Below, piece after piece: positions 53,518-62,178 of a DNA stretch of 64,000 bases. Positions within the stretch are counted from its first letter, which is position 1. The number at the start of each line of letters is the position of its first letter. The notes under the pieces were generated by a model. That model worked only from the letters and a program-made list of their open reading frames with translations, was not told where the DNA came from and ran no database searches. A program made the position numbers and the translations under genes. The DNA comes from Streptomyces griseocarneus. GTDB taxonomy: Bacteria; Actinomycetota; Actinomycetes; Streptomycetales; Streptomycetaceae. The stretch spans positions 1-64,000 of the forward strand of contig NZ_BNBL01000010.1 of NCBI RefSeq assembly GCF_014655595.1. The letters run 5' to 3'.

Positions 53518-54303
53518 CAGCACGAAGACCAGCAGCAGCGGCACGATCGAGACGGCGGCCGCGACGAACAGTTCGTGGAGGTTGACGGTCTGGGCCGTCG
53601 TGAACGTCGACAGCGCCACCTGCACCGTCCACGAGCTCCGGCCCTGGCCGATGACCAGCGGCCACAGGAAGGAGTTCCAGGCGCCGATGAAGACGATCGT
53701 GCCGACGGCCGCGAAGACCGGCCGTGAGTTGGGGACGACGACCCGCCAGTACGTGCGCCAGTAGCCCAGCCCGTCGACCTGCGCGGCGTCCTCCAGCTCC
53801 CGGGGGAAGCCGAGGAAGTACTGGCGGAAGACGAAGCAGGCGAAGGCGCTGAAGAGCGTCGGCACGATCAGCCCGCGCAGCGTCGAGACCCAGCCGAGCG
53901 ACGACACCAGCACGAACGACGGCACGAACGTCACCGCCGCCGGGACCATCAGGGTGCCCACGACGGCGTAGAAGACGGCGTTCGCGTGCCGGTAGGGGAT
54001 GCGGGCCAGGCCGTAGCCGGCGAGGGAGGCGAGCAGCAGGGTGCCGGCGGTCGTGGCCACCGCGATCAGCGAGGAGTTCAGCAGCGCGTGGGCCATCGGC
54101 ACGTCGGGGTCGGTGAACAGCTCGCGCACGTTCGAGAAGTGCGGGCGGCGGGGGAAGAGCGTCCAGCCGGGTGCGGTGATCTCCGCCTCGGAGGACAGGC
54201 CGTTGCGCACGAGCAGGTAGAAGGGGATGAGGAACAGCACGGCCAGCGCGATGAGCAGCACCAGCCGCAGGGCGCGGCCGGCGCGTACGAGGGCGTCCTC
54301 CAT
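53467..54303 (-). CDS. Carbohydrate ABC transporter permease (MalG-like)
   Basis: A 278-aa permease with six transmembrane segments and the EAA-like motif AAQVDGLGYWRTYWRVVVPNSRP (about residue 192). It is the second inner-membrane component of a CUT1-type sugar importer. It begins 6 nt after the MalF-like permease stop. Its ATPase is not encoded here. Confidence 0.93.
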   Translation of the reverse strand: MEDALVRAGRALRLVLLIALAVLFLIPFYLLVRNGLSSEAEITAPGWTLFPRRPHFSNVRELFTDPDVPMAHALLNSSLIAVATTAGTLLLASLAGYGLARIPYRHANAVFYAVVGTLMVPAAVTFVPSFVLVSSLGWVSTLRGLIVPTLFSAFACFVFRQYFLGFPRELEDAAQVDGLGYWRTYWRVVVPNSRPVFAAVGTIVFIGAWNSFLWPLVIGQGRSSWTVQVALSTFTTAQTVNLHELFVAAAVSIVPLLLVFVLLQRYIVAGVERSGIDD

Positions 54304-54309
54304 TGGATC

Positions 54310-55248
54310 TCACTCCTCCGTGCGGCCGAGGCCCGTCCAGCGGGCCTGCACGACGGTCACCACCAGGATGACCAGGGCGAGGATCACCGCGCCCGCGCTG
54401 CCCAGGCCCAGGTCCTGCCCCTGGCCGAGGGCGGTGTAGTAGAGGTAGACCAGCGGCGGCCGGGCGTAGGGCGGGTAACCCCGGGTGCCCGAGAGCAGGT
54501 TGTAGAACTCGTCGAACGCCTGGAAGGCGTTGACCACGAGCAGCAGGACGACCGCGACCGAGGTGGCGCGCAGGGCCGGGAAGGTGATGTGCCGGAAGGT
54601 CTGCCACCCGGGGCGGGCCCCGTCGAGCGCCGCGGCCTCGTACAGCCGCACCGGCACCCGCTGCAGCCCGGCGAGGAAGAGCAGCATGTAGAAGCCCGTC
54701 TGCAGCCAGAGCCGGACGGTGACGATGACGAGCCAGTACCAGGGCGGGTCGGTGGCCGACAGCCAGGCCACCGGCTCGGCGCCGAACCATCCCAGCACGG
54801 TATTGGCCAGTCCGAATCGCACTCCGTTGAAGACCGAGAGCTTCCAGATCATCGCCGCGACGACGTACGAGCAGGCGGCGGGCAGGAAGAAAACGGAGCG
54901 GAAGAACGCCCGGCCGGCGCGCAGCCGGTTCACCGCCAGGGCCAGGCCCAGGGCCAGTACGTAGGTGGTGGGGACGATGAAGGCGGTGAAGACGGCGAAG
55001 GTCACCAGGGAGGACCGGAAGGCGCCGTCGCCGAGCATGGCCGTGTAGTTGCCGAGGCCGGTGAACTCCGTGGGGGAGACGGTGTTGTGGGCGTCGAAGA
55101 AGCTGAGGTACACGCTCCAGGCCAGTGGGACGTACGTGAAGAGCGTGAGCCCGGCTACGAAGGGGCCGACGAACGTCCAGAACCAGAGGGTATGGTTCCG
55201 CTGCCGTGTCCGCCGGGTCCCGGCCCCGGACGGGCGGGCGGCGCCCAC
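54310..55248 (-). CDS. Sugar ABC transporter permease (MalF-like)
   Basis: A 312-aa permease with about six transmembrane segments, beginning after a basic N-terminus. The EAA-like motif EAAALDGARPGWQTFRHITFP is at about residue 214. It forms the channel with the MalG-like protein. The GTG start directly abuts the stop of the binding protein gene (TGAGTG). Confidence 0.93.
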   Translation of the reverse strand: MGAARPSGAGTRRTRQRNHTLWFWTFVGPFVAGLTLFTYVPLAWSVYLSFFDAHNTVSPTEFTGLGNYTAMLGDGAFRSSLVTFAVFTAFIVPTTYVLALGLALAVNRLRAGRAFFRSVFFLPAACSYVVAAMIWKLSVFNGVRFGLANTVLGWFGAEPVAWLSATDPPWYWLVIVTVRLWLQTGFYMLLFLAGLQRVPVRLYEAAALDGARPGWQTFRHITFPALRATSVAVVLLLVVNAFQAFDEFYNLLSGTRGYPPYARPPLVYLYYTALGQGQDLGLGSAGAVILALVILVVTVVQARWTGLGRTEE

Positions 55249-56508
55249 TCAGCGCCTCTTCTGAACGCGCCGCAGCTCCGCCCCGGCCGTGCGGACGACC
55301 GCCCGCAGCTGGGCGCCGGGGTCGGCACCCTCCTTGATCACGCGGTTGAGGGCGTCCAGATAGGCGGTCTGGCTCGCGGCCGTCCACAAGAGGGGCTGCG
55401 CGAAGCCGTGCTCCTCGGTGAACCGCACCGCCTCGGCCGCCGCGCCCTGCCGGAGCCTGTCCGCCGTGGCGGCGAGGGAAGCGCGGGCGGGGATGTGGAA
55501 GCCGTAGGAGAGGGCGAAGTCCTTCTGGAGGTCGGTGCGTTCGATCCACAGCCAGCGCACGAAGGCCTCGGCCGCCTCCCGGTGGCCGCCGCGGGCGCTG
55601 ACGGCCGCGGTCCACGCGCCGACCGGCACGGCGGGTCTTCCCGCCGGGCCGTCCGGCGGGAAGGGCAGCACCCCGAAGTCGTCGCCCAGGGCCTTGGCGA
55701 TCTGCGGCAGGGCCCACAGGCCGCACCACTGCATCGCGGTGAGCCCCTGGGCGAACGCCGCCGGGTTGGCCCAGTCGGTGGGCGCGCCCAGCAGCAGCGA
55801 CTTGTCGGCGTACAGCCGGTGGAGCTTGCCGAGGGTGCGGGCCGCGGCCGGTTCGTCGAAGCCCACCGTGCCGCCGGGGGTGACCAGGGAGAGGCCGGCG
55901 GCGTACAGGGGCGTGCCCGCGAGGGCGCTCGCGCCGCCGTCGTTGCCGAGGAAGAGGCCCTTGGCCCGCTTGGTGGTCAGCTCGCGGGCCGCGTCGATCA
56001 GGGCGTCGAGCGTCGCCGGCGGCCGGAGGCCGGCCGCCCGCAGCAAGCTCTTGCGGTAGTAGAGCAGCTGGGTGTCGACCAGCTGCGGGATGCCCCAGAC
56101 GCGGCCCTCGTAGGTCTTGGGGGCGAGGACGGCCGGGTGGAAGTCGTCCTTGACGTCCTTGATCAGTTCGGTGAGGTCGGCGACCTGCCCGCCCTGGATC
56201 TGCTCGATGGTCGGGCCGTTGACCTCGAAGACGTCCGGCCCGGAGGAGCCGAGCAGGGCGGCGGCGGTCTGCTGGTCGTAGTTGCCGGGCCGCCACTCCA
56301 CCCGGACGCGGGCCTTGCGGTACGCGGCGGCGTAGCGCTCCACCGCCTGCCGGGTGCCCGGCTCGCCGTACTGGTGGTACCACTGCGACAGCCGGGGCCC
56401 CGAACCGCCGTCCGCGCGGCCGGTGTCGGACCCGCACGCGGTGGGCAGGCCCCCTGCCGCGGCGAGTCCGGCGCCGGCGGCCATGAGCTGTCTGCGGCTG
56501 ATCGGCAT
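55249..56508 (-). CDS. Sugar ABC transporter substrate-binding protein
   Basis: A 419-aa extracellular solute-binding protein of the CUT1 class. A twin-arginine-like leader (ISRRQLMAAGAG) with a LPTAC lipobox places it at the cell surface as a lipoprotein. The mature part has the family 1 SBP features SQWYHQYGEPGTR and PDVFEVNGPTIEQI. It is first in a three-gene operon with the two permeases. The sugar is unknown. Confidence 0.93.
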   Translation of the reverse strand: MPISRRQLMAAGAGLAAAGGLPTACGSDTGRADGGSGPRLSQWYHQYGEPGTRQAVERYAAAYRKARVRVEWRPGNYDQQTAAALLGSSGPDVFEVNGPTIEQIQGGQVADLTELIKDVKDDFHPAVLAPKTYEGRVWGIPQLVDTQLLYYRKSLLRAAGLRPPATLDALIDAARELTTKRAKGLFLGNDGGASALAGTPLYAAGLSLVTPGGTVGFDEPAAARTLGKLHRLYADKSLLLGAPTDWANPAAFAQGLTAMQWCGLWALPQIAKALGDDFGVLPFPPDGPAGRPAVPVGAWTAAVSARGGHREAAEAFVRWLWIERTDLQKDFALSYGFHIPARASLAATADRLRQGAAAEAVRFTEEHGFAQPLLWTAASQTAYLDALNRVIKEGADPGAQLRAVVRTAGAELRRVQKRR

Positions 56509-56653
56509 GTCGACTCTCCCTCGCGGTGTCGGGGTCGCTGGGACCAACGATCAGCGATGGCGGGGGATTACGACAGGGGGCCTCGCCCGGCCGGCGGGCG
56601 AGGCGCCCATGGCCCGCGCCCGATCGCGCCCGCCCGCGCCCACTCGCGCCCGC

Positions 56654-58519
56654 TCATGCCCCGATGCGGAACCGGAGCCGGCAGATCACCGCGTCGGTGT
56701 CCCGCCGCACGGCGTGGGCGAGGACCGCGCCGCGCTGGTTCTGCAGCAGCCGCTGCCAGATGCGGGCGGGTTCCACCTCGGGGATGAGCACGGTCACCCT
56801 GGTGTCGGGATGCCGGCCGGACAGCTCGCGGACCAGTTCCACGATCGGGCGGCCCAGCGAGCGCGTGGGCGCGGGCAGCTCGACCAGGTCGACGCCGGGG
56901 CGCCACAGCTCCCAGTCGCGGCGCAGCGACTCGGCCGCGCGCCGGCCCTCCGCGTCGGGGTGGGTGACGGTCACGGCCATCACCTCGTCGCCGAGCGAGA
57001 CGGCGGCGGTGAGCGCCTTGCTGGTCAGCCGGGACAGCGAGGAGACCGGGACCACGACCACGGAGCGGCAGCGGTGCGGGGCCTCGGGCACCCGGCCCAG
57101 CTCCAGGCGCTCGCCGATCCGCCCGTACGCCCGGTGGACGGCCTCGAATGCGGCCACCAGCAGCGGCAGCGCGATCACGATCAGCCAGGCGCCCTCGGTG
57201 AACTTCGTCGCGGTGACCACGACGGCCGAGACGCCGGTGAGCACGGCCCCGAAGCCGTTGAGCAGTGCCTTGCCCCGCCATCCGGCCGACCGGTCCAGGC
57301 GCCAGTGCCGGACCATGCCGGCCTGGCAGAGGGTGAAGCCGACGAACACCCCGATGGCGAAGAGCGGTACGAGGGTGTTGACGTCGCCGCCGGAGAGGAC
57401 GAGCAGCAGCGCGGAGACGGCGGCCAGGGCCAGCACGCCGTGGCGGTGGACCTGGCGGTCGGCCTTGAGGCCGAAGACGTGCGGCAGGTAGTTGTCCCGG
57501 GCCAGCAGGCCCATCAGGACCGGCAGCCCGCCGAAGGAGGTGTTGGCGGCGAGGGCGAGCAGGACGACGGTCGCGAACTGCACGACGTAGAACGCCCAGT
57601 TGTGGCCGAGCGAGGCGTCGGCGAGCTGGGCGAGGACGGTGACGCCCTCGGCCGGCTGCAGGTGGAAGCGGCCGATGAGCACGGACAGGCCGATCAGCAT
57701 GACGCCCAGCAGCGCTCCCAGCGCGACCTCCGTGCGCTGGGCCCGGCGGGTGGCCGGGGCGCGGAAGGCCGGGACGGCGTTGGCGACGGCCTCGACGCCG
57801 GTGAGGGCCGAACAGCCCGCCGCGAAGGCCTTGAGCAGGAGCAGTGCGCCGACGGCGGTGGCGTCGCCGGACAGCGCGGACGCGTGGCCGGCGGCCGCCT
57901 CGGTGCTCGCGGGGGCGTCCCGCAGGAGGCCGGCCACGATCACCGTGAGGATCGAGCCGACGAAGACGGCGGTGGGGACGAGGAACGCCTTGGCGGAGTC
58001 CACGATGCCGCGCAGGTTCACGCCGGTGACCAGGGCCAGCACGCCCAGGCAGAGCCACAGCCGGTCGTCCTGGAGGGAGGGGAAGGCGGAGGTGAGGGCG
58101 GCGACGCCGGCGGTGACGGAGACGGCCACGTTGAGCACGTAGTCCAGGACCAGGGAGGCCGCGGTGAACAGGCCGGTGCGCCGGCCAAGGTGCCGCTTGG
58201 CGACCGCGTACGAGCCGCCGCCGTCCGGGAAGGCCGCGATGACCTGCCGGTAGGAGGCGACGAGGACGGCCAGCAGGGCGGCGATCGCGAGCGTGACCGG
58301 CAGCGTGAACCCCAGGCCGTGCGCCCCGGCCGCGGCCAGCACGAGGACGATCGCCTCGGGCCCGTACGCCACCGACGCCATCGCGTCGAGCGACAGGGCC
58401 GCCAGGCCCTGGGTGGCGGTGAGCCGGTGCCGGTCCTCGGCGGCCCGCGCGGCGCCGGTATCGGGCGGCTCTTCGTCGCCGGTGCCCGCGGCGTGCTCCG
58501 AATTGGCCAGCATGGACAT
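56654..58519 (-). CDS. APC-family permease (KimA-like potassium transporter)
   Basis: A 621-aa APC transporter with 12 transmembrane segments from about residue 35 to 440, starting LAALSLDAMASVAYGPEAI, and a cytoplasmic C-terminal domain of about 150 residues. The KimA/YdaO-like features (SLDAxxSVAYG, soluble C-terminal tail) suggest K+ uptake, although an amino acid substrate remains possible. The start ATG is preceded by GGAGG that can pair with CCTCCG in a hairpin. Confidence 0.85.
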   Translation of the reverse strand: MSMLANSEHAAGTGDEEPPDTGAARAAEDRHRLTATQGLAALSLDAMASVAYGPEAIVLVLAAAGAHGLGFTLPVTLAIAALLAVLVASYRQVIAAFPDGGGSYAVAKRHLGRRTGLFTAASLVLDYVLNVAVSVTAGVAALTSAFPSLQDDRLWLCLGVLALVTGVNLRGIVDSAKAFLVPTAVFVGSILTVIVAGLLRDAPASTEAAAGHASALSGDATAVGALLLLKAFAAGCSALTGVEAVANAVPAFRAPATRRAQRTEVALGALLGVMLIGLSVLIGRFHLQPAEGVTVLAQLADASLGHNWAFYVVQFATVVLLALAANTSFGGLPVLMGLLARDNYLPHVFGLKADRQVHRHGVLALAAVSALLLVLSGGDVNTLVPLFAIGVFVGFTLCQAGMVRHWRLDRSAGWRGKALLNGFGAVLTGVSAVVVTATKFTEGAWLIVIALPLLVAAFEAVHRAYGRIGERLELGRVPEAPHRCRSVVVVPVSSLSRLTSKALTAAVSLGDEVMAVTVTHPDAEGRRAAESLRRDWELWRPGVDLVELPAPTRSLGRPIVELVRELSGRHPDTRVTVLIPEVEPARIWQRLLQNQRGAVLAHAVRRDTDAVICRLRFRIGA

Positions 58520-58530
58520 CTTTTGTCGTA

Positions 58531-58548
58531 CCTCCGTTGGGTCGGAGG
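58531..58548 (-). promoter_or_regulatory. Hairpin masking the ribosome-binding site of the KimA-like gene
   Basis: On the minus strand, CCTCCG (58543-58548) pairs with CGGAGG (58531-58536) across a 6-nt loop. The GGAGG ribosome-binding site of the transporter lies in the 3' arm, 11 nt from the start codon. This may limit translation. No known c-di-AMP (ydaO) riboswitch core was recognised. Confidence 0.55.
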
Positions 58549-58753
58549 CTCAGACTGCGCCCGGGCCGGCGGGGGCGCGTCGTTTCTTGGCGGCGTCTTG
58601 GCGGTTTTCGACGGATCTTCTACGGAGTCTTAACGCGTGGGGCCATCACCCGGGCCAGGGCGCGTCAGCGCGGCGCAAGGATTGGCCAAAACCACGTCAG
58701 CGCGCCGTCAACGTCGGCGCCTTGGCGCGGCGGACGGCCCTAGCGTCAGCAGT

Positions 58754-59344
58754 ATGGGACGGCGACCGACATTACGGACGCGTGCGCGCGTGCGCGAGGG
58801 ATACGGCCGGGGCCCGGGGGAACGGGCACCGGCCCGTGGCGTGCTGGCGTGGGACCGCACGTGGCGGCGCGAGGCGCGCTGCGCCTGGCGGTGCGGGCTG
58901 GCCCTCGGCGGGGTGCTCCTCCTCGCCGACCTGGCCCGGGGCAGCCTCGACGCGGCGCGCGGCCTGTGCTGGACGGCGCTCGGCGCCGCGCTCGTCGCCG
59001 TGCTCAGACCCGTACGGATCACGGTGGGCGCCGACTGGCTGGCCGCCCGCGGCCTCCTGCGCGAGCACCGCGTCCGCACCGACCTGCTCACCCAGGTGCG
59101 GCGCGCGGACGGCATCGCCCCCCGCCTCGTGCTGCGCGACGTCGGCGGCAACCGCGTGGAGCTGGACCCCGGCGTCCTCACCGCGAACCCCCTGCTCTGG
59201 CACCACCTCGAGACGGGCGCGCGGCGGGCCCGCGAGCGCGGGCTGCTGCGGGAGGGAGCGGTGGCGCTGGCCGCCCTGGCCGAGCGCATCGACGGCGAGA
59301 CGACGCGGGCGGTGCTGCGGGCGTCGGGGCTGGAGCGGGGCTAG
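58754..59344 (+). CDS. Membrane protein with PH-like domain
   Basis: A 196-aa protein. After an Arg-rich N-terminus are two hydrophobic segments at about residues 48-64 and 70-85. The cytoplasmic C-terminal part (RPVRITVGADWLAARGLLREHRV, then VLRDVGGNRVELDPGVL) looks like a PH-type domain. ATG 58754 lacks a clear ribosome-binding site. It is divergent from the KimA-like gene across about 230 bp. Function unknown. Confidence 0.75.
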   Translation: MGRRPTLRTRARVREGYGRGPGERAPARGVLAWDRTWRREARCAWRCGLALGGVLLLADLARGSLDAARGLCWTALGAALVAVLRPVRITVGADWLAARGLLREHRVRTDLLTQVRRADGIAPRLVLRDVGGNRVELDPGVLTANPLLWHHLETGARRARERGLLREGAVALAALAERIDGETTRAVLRASGLERG

Positions 59345-59377
59345 CCGTCACCCCGCCGCGCGGGCAAGGGATGCCTG

Positions 59378-60295
59378 TCAGTCGTACGTGACGCCCGTCA
59401 TCCGCTCCGACACCGCCCACAGCCCCGCGCTCGCCCGGTCGTCCCGCGTCCAGGCGGCACGCGGCGAGGGGGCGGGGGCGCCGCGCCAGAGCATTACGCG
59501 GGGCCCGAAGAAGTCGTCCTGCCGGACCCCCGGCGCCGTGGCGGCGTAGAGCGAGGGCAGGGCGCCGTCCTCCGCGCTCTGCGCGAGGACCCGGTTGAGC
59601 AGCTCCGCCGCCCGCTCGGCCCACGCCCGGTCCTCCATGCGCGCCCCGGCCGTCTGCAGGTTGGTGGCCGCGTAGCCGGGGTGGGCGGCGACCGCGACGA
59701 CGTCCGAGCCCTCGGCCTTCAGGCGCCGGGCCAGCTCGTGGGTGAAGAGGAGGTTGGCGCTCTTGGAGCGGCCGTAGGCGATCCAGCGCCGGTAGCGGTG
59801 GTCCATCTGCACGTCGCGGGGGTCGACCGTCCCCAGGAAGTGCAGCCCGCTGGAGACCGTCACCACCCGGGCCCCTGGGCCGGCCTCGCGCAGCAGGGGC
59901 AGCAGCAGGCCGGTCAGCGCGAAGTGCCCCAGGTGGTTGGTGCCCAGCTGCATCTCGAAGTCGTCGACCGTCCTGCGGTGCGGCAGCGCCATCACCCCGG
60001 CGTTGTTGACCAGCAGGTCCAGCCGGTCCTCCTTCAGGTCGGCCGCGAAGGCCCGCACCGACGACAGGTCCGCGAGGTCCAGCCGCGCCAACCGCACGTC
60101 CGCGCCCGGAACCTGGGCCCGCATCAGCTCCTCGGCGGCCTCGCCGCGCGTGACGTCCCGGCACGCGAGCACCACCCGCGCCCCGCGCCGGGCGAGCTCC
60201 CTGGCGGTGACGAACCCGATCCCGCTGTTCGCCCCGGTCACCACGGCGGTACGGCCGCTCTGGTCGGGGATGTCGCTCGCGTTCCAGCCGTTCAT
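59378..60295 (-). CDS. Short-chain dehydrogenase/reductase
   Basis: A 305-aa SDR of the retinol-dehydrogenase-like type. It has TGANSGIGFVTARELARRGA (residues about 20-39), NNAGVMALPH (about 95) and the catalytic YGRSKSANLL (about 172). It uses NAD(P)H to reduce or oxidise alcohols or ketones. Substrate unknown. Confidence 0.93.
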   Translation of the reverse strand: MNGWNASDIPDQSGRTAVVTGANSGIGFVTARELARRGARVVLACRDVTRGEAAEELMRAQVPGADVRLARLDLADLSSVRAFAADLKEDRLDLLVNNAGVMALPHRRTVDDFEMQLGTNHLGHFALTGLLLPLLREAGPGARVVTVSSGLHFLGTVDPRDVQMDHRYRRWIAYGRSKSANLLFTHELARRLKAEGSDVVAVAAHPGYAATNLQTAGARMEDRAWAERAAELLNRVLAQSAEDGALPSLYAATAPGVRQDDFFGPRVMLWRGAPAPSPRAAWTRDDRASAGLWAVSERMTGVTYD

Positions 60296-60398
60296 TTCCG
60301 CTGTGCTCCTCGCTCACGAGTGCGTAGCCGTCCCTCACGCCCCAGGCTACGGGAATATGTTCGAGCAGTCGGGCGGGGGTCGTTGGTAGCGTCGCGGC

Positions 60399-61067
60399 AT
60401 GTCGCGTACTCATGAAGCATCCGAACCGACGAGCCGGCCGCGGATGCCGGTCACCCCCGAGGACCTCGAGGACGTGGTGCGGCAGGCCGTCGCCGTCCTG
60501 CGCCGGGCCCCGCAGGAAAGGTGGGGGGAGAAGGCCGGCTCGCTGGAGTGGGACTGCTGGGAGACGGTCGAGCACCTGGCGGACGACATGTTCTGCTACG
60601 CCACCCAACTCGCGCCGCACTCCGGCGCCTTGAACGGCTACGTGCCGTTCCTGATGACCCGGCAGCGCGAGGGCGGCCCGAACGAGACCCTCCACGCCGA
60701 GCGGGACGCGGGCGTGGACGGGCTGGTGCAGGTGCTGGAGGCGAGCGCGGGGCTGCTGGTGGCCATGGTGCGGACGAGGCCGCCGGAGACGCGGGCGCAC
60801 CACTCCTACGGCGCCTCCGACCCCGAGGGCTTCACGGCCATGGGCATCGTCGAGGCCCTGGTGCACGTGCACGACATCGCCGCCGGGCTCGGCGTGGCGT
60901 GGCAGCCCGACGCCGGAGTCTGCGAGCGCGTGCTGCGCCGGCTCTTCCGCGACCTTCCCGTCGGCGACGACCCCTGGCAGACGCTGCTGTGGGCCACCGG
61001 CCGGCTGGAGCTGCCCGGGCTTCCGCGGCGCGAGTCCTGGCGCTGGAACGGCACGCCCCTGGACTGA
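60399..61067 (+). CDS. DinB/maleylpyruvate isomerase-like protein
   Basis: A 222-aa DinB-like four-helix protein of the mycothiol-dependent maleylpyruvate isomerase-like type. The pattern DCWETVEHLADDMFCY and FTAMGIVEALVHVHDIAAGLG provides the three-His-type metal site. These often bind mycothiol-linked substrates. The stop codon lies in the first of two 16-bp direct repeats. Confidence 0.8.
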   Translation: MSRTHEASEPTSRPRMPVTPEDLEDVVRQAVAVLRRAPQERWGEKAGSLEWDCWETVEHLADDMFCYATQLAPHSGALNGYVPFLMTRQREGGPNETLHAERDAGVDGLVQVLEASAGLLVAMVRTRPPETRAHHSYGASDPEGFTAMGIVEALVHVHDIAAGLGVAWQPDAGVCERVLRRLFRDLPVGDDPWQTLLWATGRLELPGLPRRESWRWNGTPLD

Positions 61068-61091
61068 CGCGCGTTCCTGGACTGACGCGCG
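61058..61091 (+). repeat. 16-bp direct repeat over a stop codon
   Basis: CCTGGACTGACGCGCG occurs at 61058-61073 and 61076-61091. The first copy includes the last codons and TGA stop of the DinB-like gene. Confidence 0.9.
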
Positions 61092-61132
61092 CCCTTGGGC
61101 CGAACGCGCGCCCCCGGTCCGGCGACCGGGTC

Positions 61133-61157
61133 AATCACCCCGCCGCCAGGGGTGATT
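61133..61157. terminator. Hairpin between DinB-like and TSUP genes
   Basis: A 9-bp perfect stem (AATCACCCC / GGGGTGATT, 7-nt loop), itself flanked by GGTCCGG and CCGGACC, 65 bp after the DinB-like stop. A good terminator candidate, or an operator-like site before the TSUP gene. Confidence 0.6.
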
Positions 61158-61208
61158 GGCCGGACCGCGGGGGACCGGCCCCCCGGCCGTGCGCGTACGA
61201 TCGCGCCG

Positions 61209-61994
61209 GTGATCCCCGACATATCGCTGACCACGCTGGCCGTGCTGTGCCTCACCGCCGCGGCGGCCGGGTGGATCGACGCCGTGGTGGGCGGCGGCGG
61301 CCTGCTGCAGCTGCCCGCGCTGCTGGTGGGGCTGCCGCACACGGCGCCCGCCCACATCCTCGGCACCAACAAGGCCGTCGCCATCTGGGGGACGACCGCG
61401 GCCGCCGTCGCCTACGCCCGCAAGGCGCCCGTGGACGTACGGACCGCCGCGCGGATCGGGCTGGCGGCGCTCGGCGGCTCGCTGGCGGGGGCCTTCTTCG
61501 CCGCGGGCATCGACAGCGCCGTGCTGCGGCCCCTGATCATGGCCGTCCTGCTCGCGGTGCTCGCGTTCGTGCTGCTGCGGCCCACGTTCGGCACCACGGC
61601 CGCGGACCCCGCCCCGCCCACCCGGCGCCGCGTGCTCGCCGCGATCGGCGTCGCGGGCCTGGGCATCGGCTTCTACGACGGGCTGATCGGCCCCGGCACC
61701 GGCACCTTCCTGGTCCTCGCGCTGGCCGGGATCCTGCACATGAACCTGGTGACGGCCTCCGGCACGGCCAAGATCGTCAACGTCTGCACCAACGTGGGCG
61801 CCCTGGTCACGTTCACCGCGCAGGGCGCCGTGCTGTGGCAGGTGGCGGCCCCGATGGCCGTCTTCAACCTCGCCGGCGGCGCGCTGGGCGCCCGGATGGC
61901 CCTCAAGCGCGGGAGCGGCTTCGTGCGGGGCGTGCTGGTCGTGGTGGTCCTGGCGCTGGTGTGCAAGCTGGCCTACGACCAGTGGGGCGGGTGA
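61209..61994 (+). CDS. TSUP-family sulfite/organic anion exporter
   Basis: A 261-aa TSUP/TauE-type permease with about eight transmembrane helices and the duplicated motif GWIDAVVGGGGLLQLPALL (residues about 20-38) and GFYDGLIGPGTGTFLV. TSUP proteins export sulfite or sulfur-containing organic anions. The GTG start at 61209 gives the typical N-terminus. Its stop lies in a 16-bp direct repeat. Confidence 0.88.
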   Translation: MIPDISLTTLAVLCLTAAAAGWIDAVVGGGGLLQLPALLVGLPHTAPAHILGTNKAVAIWGTTAAAVAYARKAPVDVRTAARIGLAALGGSLAGAFFAAGIDSAVLRPLIMAVLLAVLAFVLLRPTFGTTAADPAPPTRRRVLAAIGVAGLGIGFYDGLIGPGTGTFLVLALAGILHMNLVTASGTAKIVNVCTNVGALVTFTAQGAVLWQVAAPMAVFNLAGGALGARMALKRGSGFVRGVLVVVVLALVCKLAYDQWGG

Positions 61995-62021
61995 GCCGGT
62001 GTCCGGTGGGGCGGGTGAGCC
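61982..62021 (+). repeat. 16-bp direct repeat over the TSUP stop codon
   Basis: GTGGGGCGGGTGAGCC occurs at 61982-61997 and 62006-62021. The first copy includes the TGA stop (61992-61994). Confidence 0.9.
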
Positions 62022-62178
62022 TGCGTCACCCCGTACGGACCGTGCCGCGCACCGCCCCGTCGATCATGCGCACTACCGACCATGCGCAAAATGACCATGC
62101 GGAATACAGCCCGGTGCACGGCAAACACGCCGGATGCGGTTAGCCTGTCGCTACCTTCCTGACGTGGTGGGGGTGCTC

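Noticed and set aside
53063..56437. A minus-strand frame of about 1124 codons across the sugar ABC operon
   Set aside because: It is a shifted frame over three genuine genes with clear SBP and permease motifs and would be Arg/Pro-rich, so it is not real.
58520..58753. ydaO-type c-di-AMP riboswitch upstream of the KimA-like gene
   Set aside because: The leader contains only a short RBS hairpin and repetitive GC-rich sequence, with no recognisable riboswitch core.
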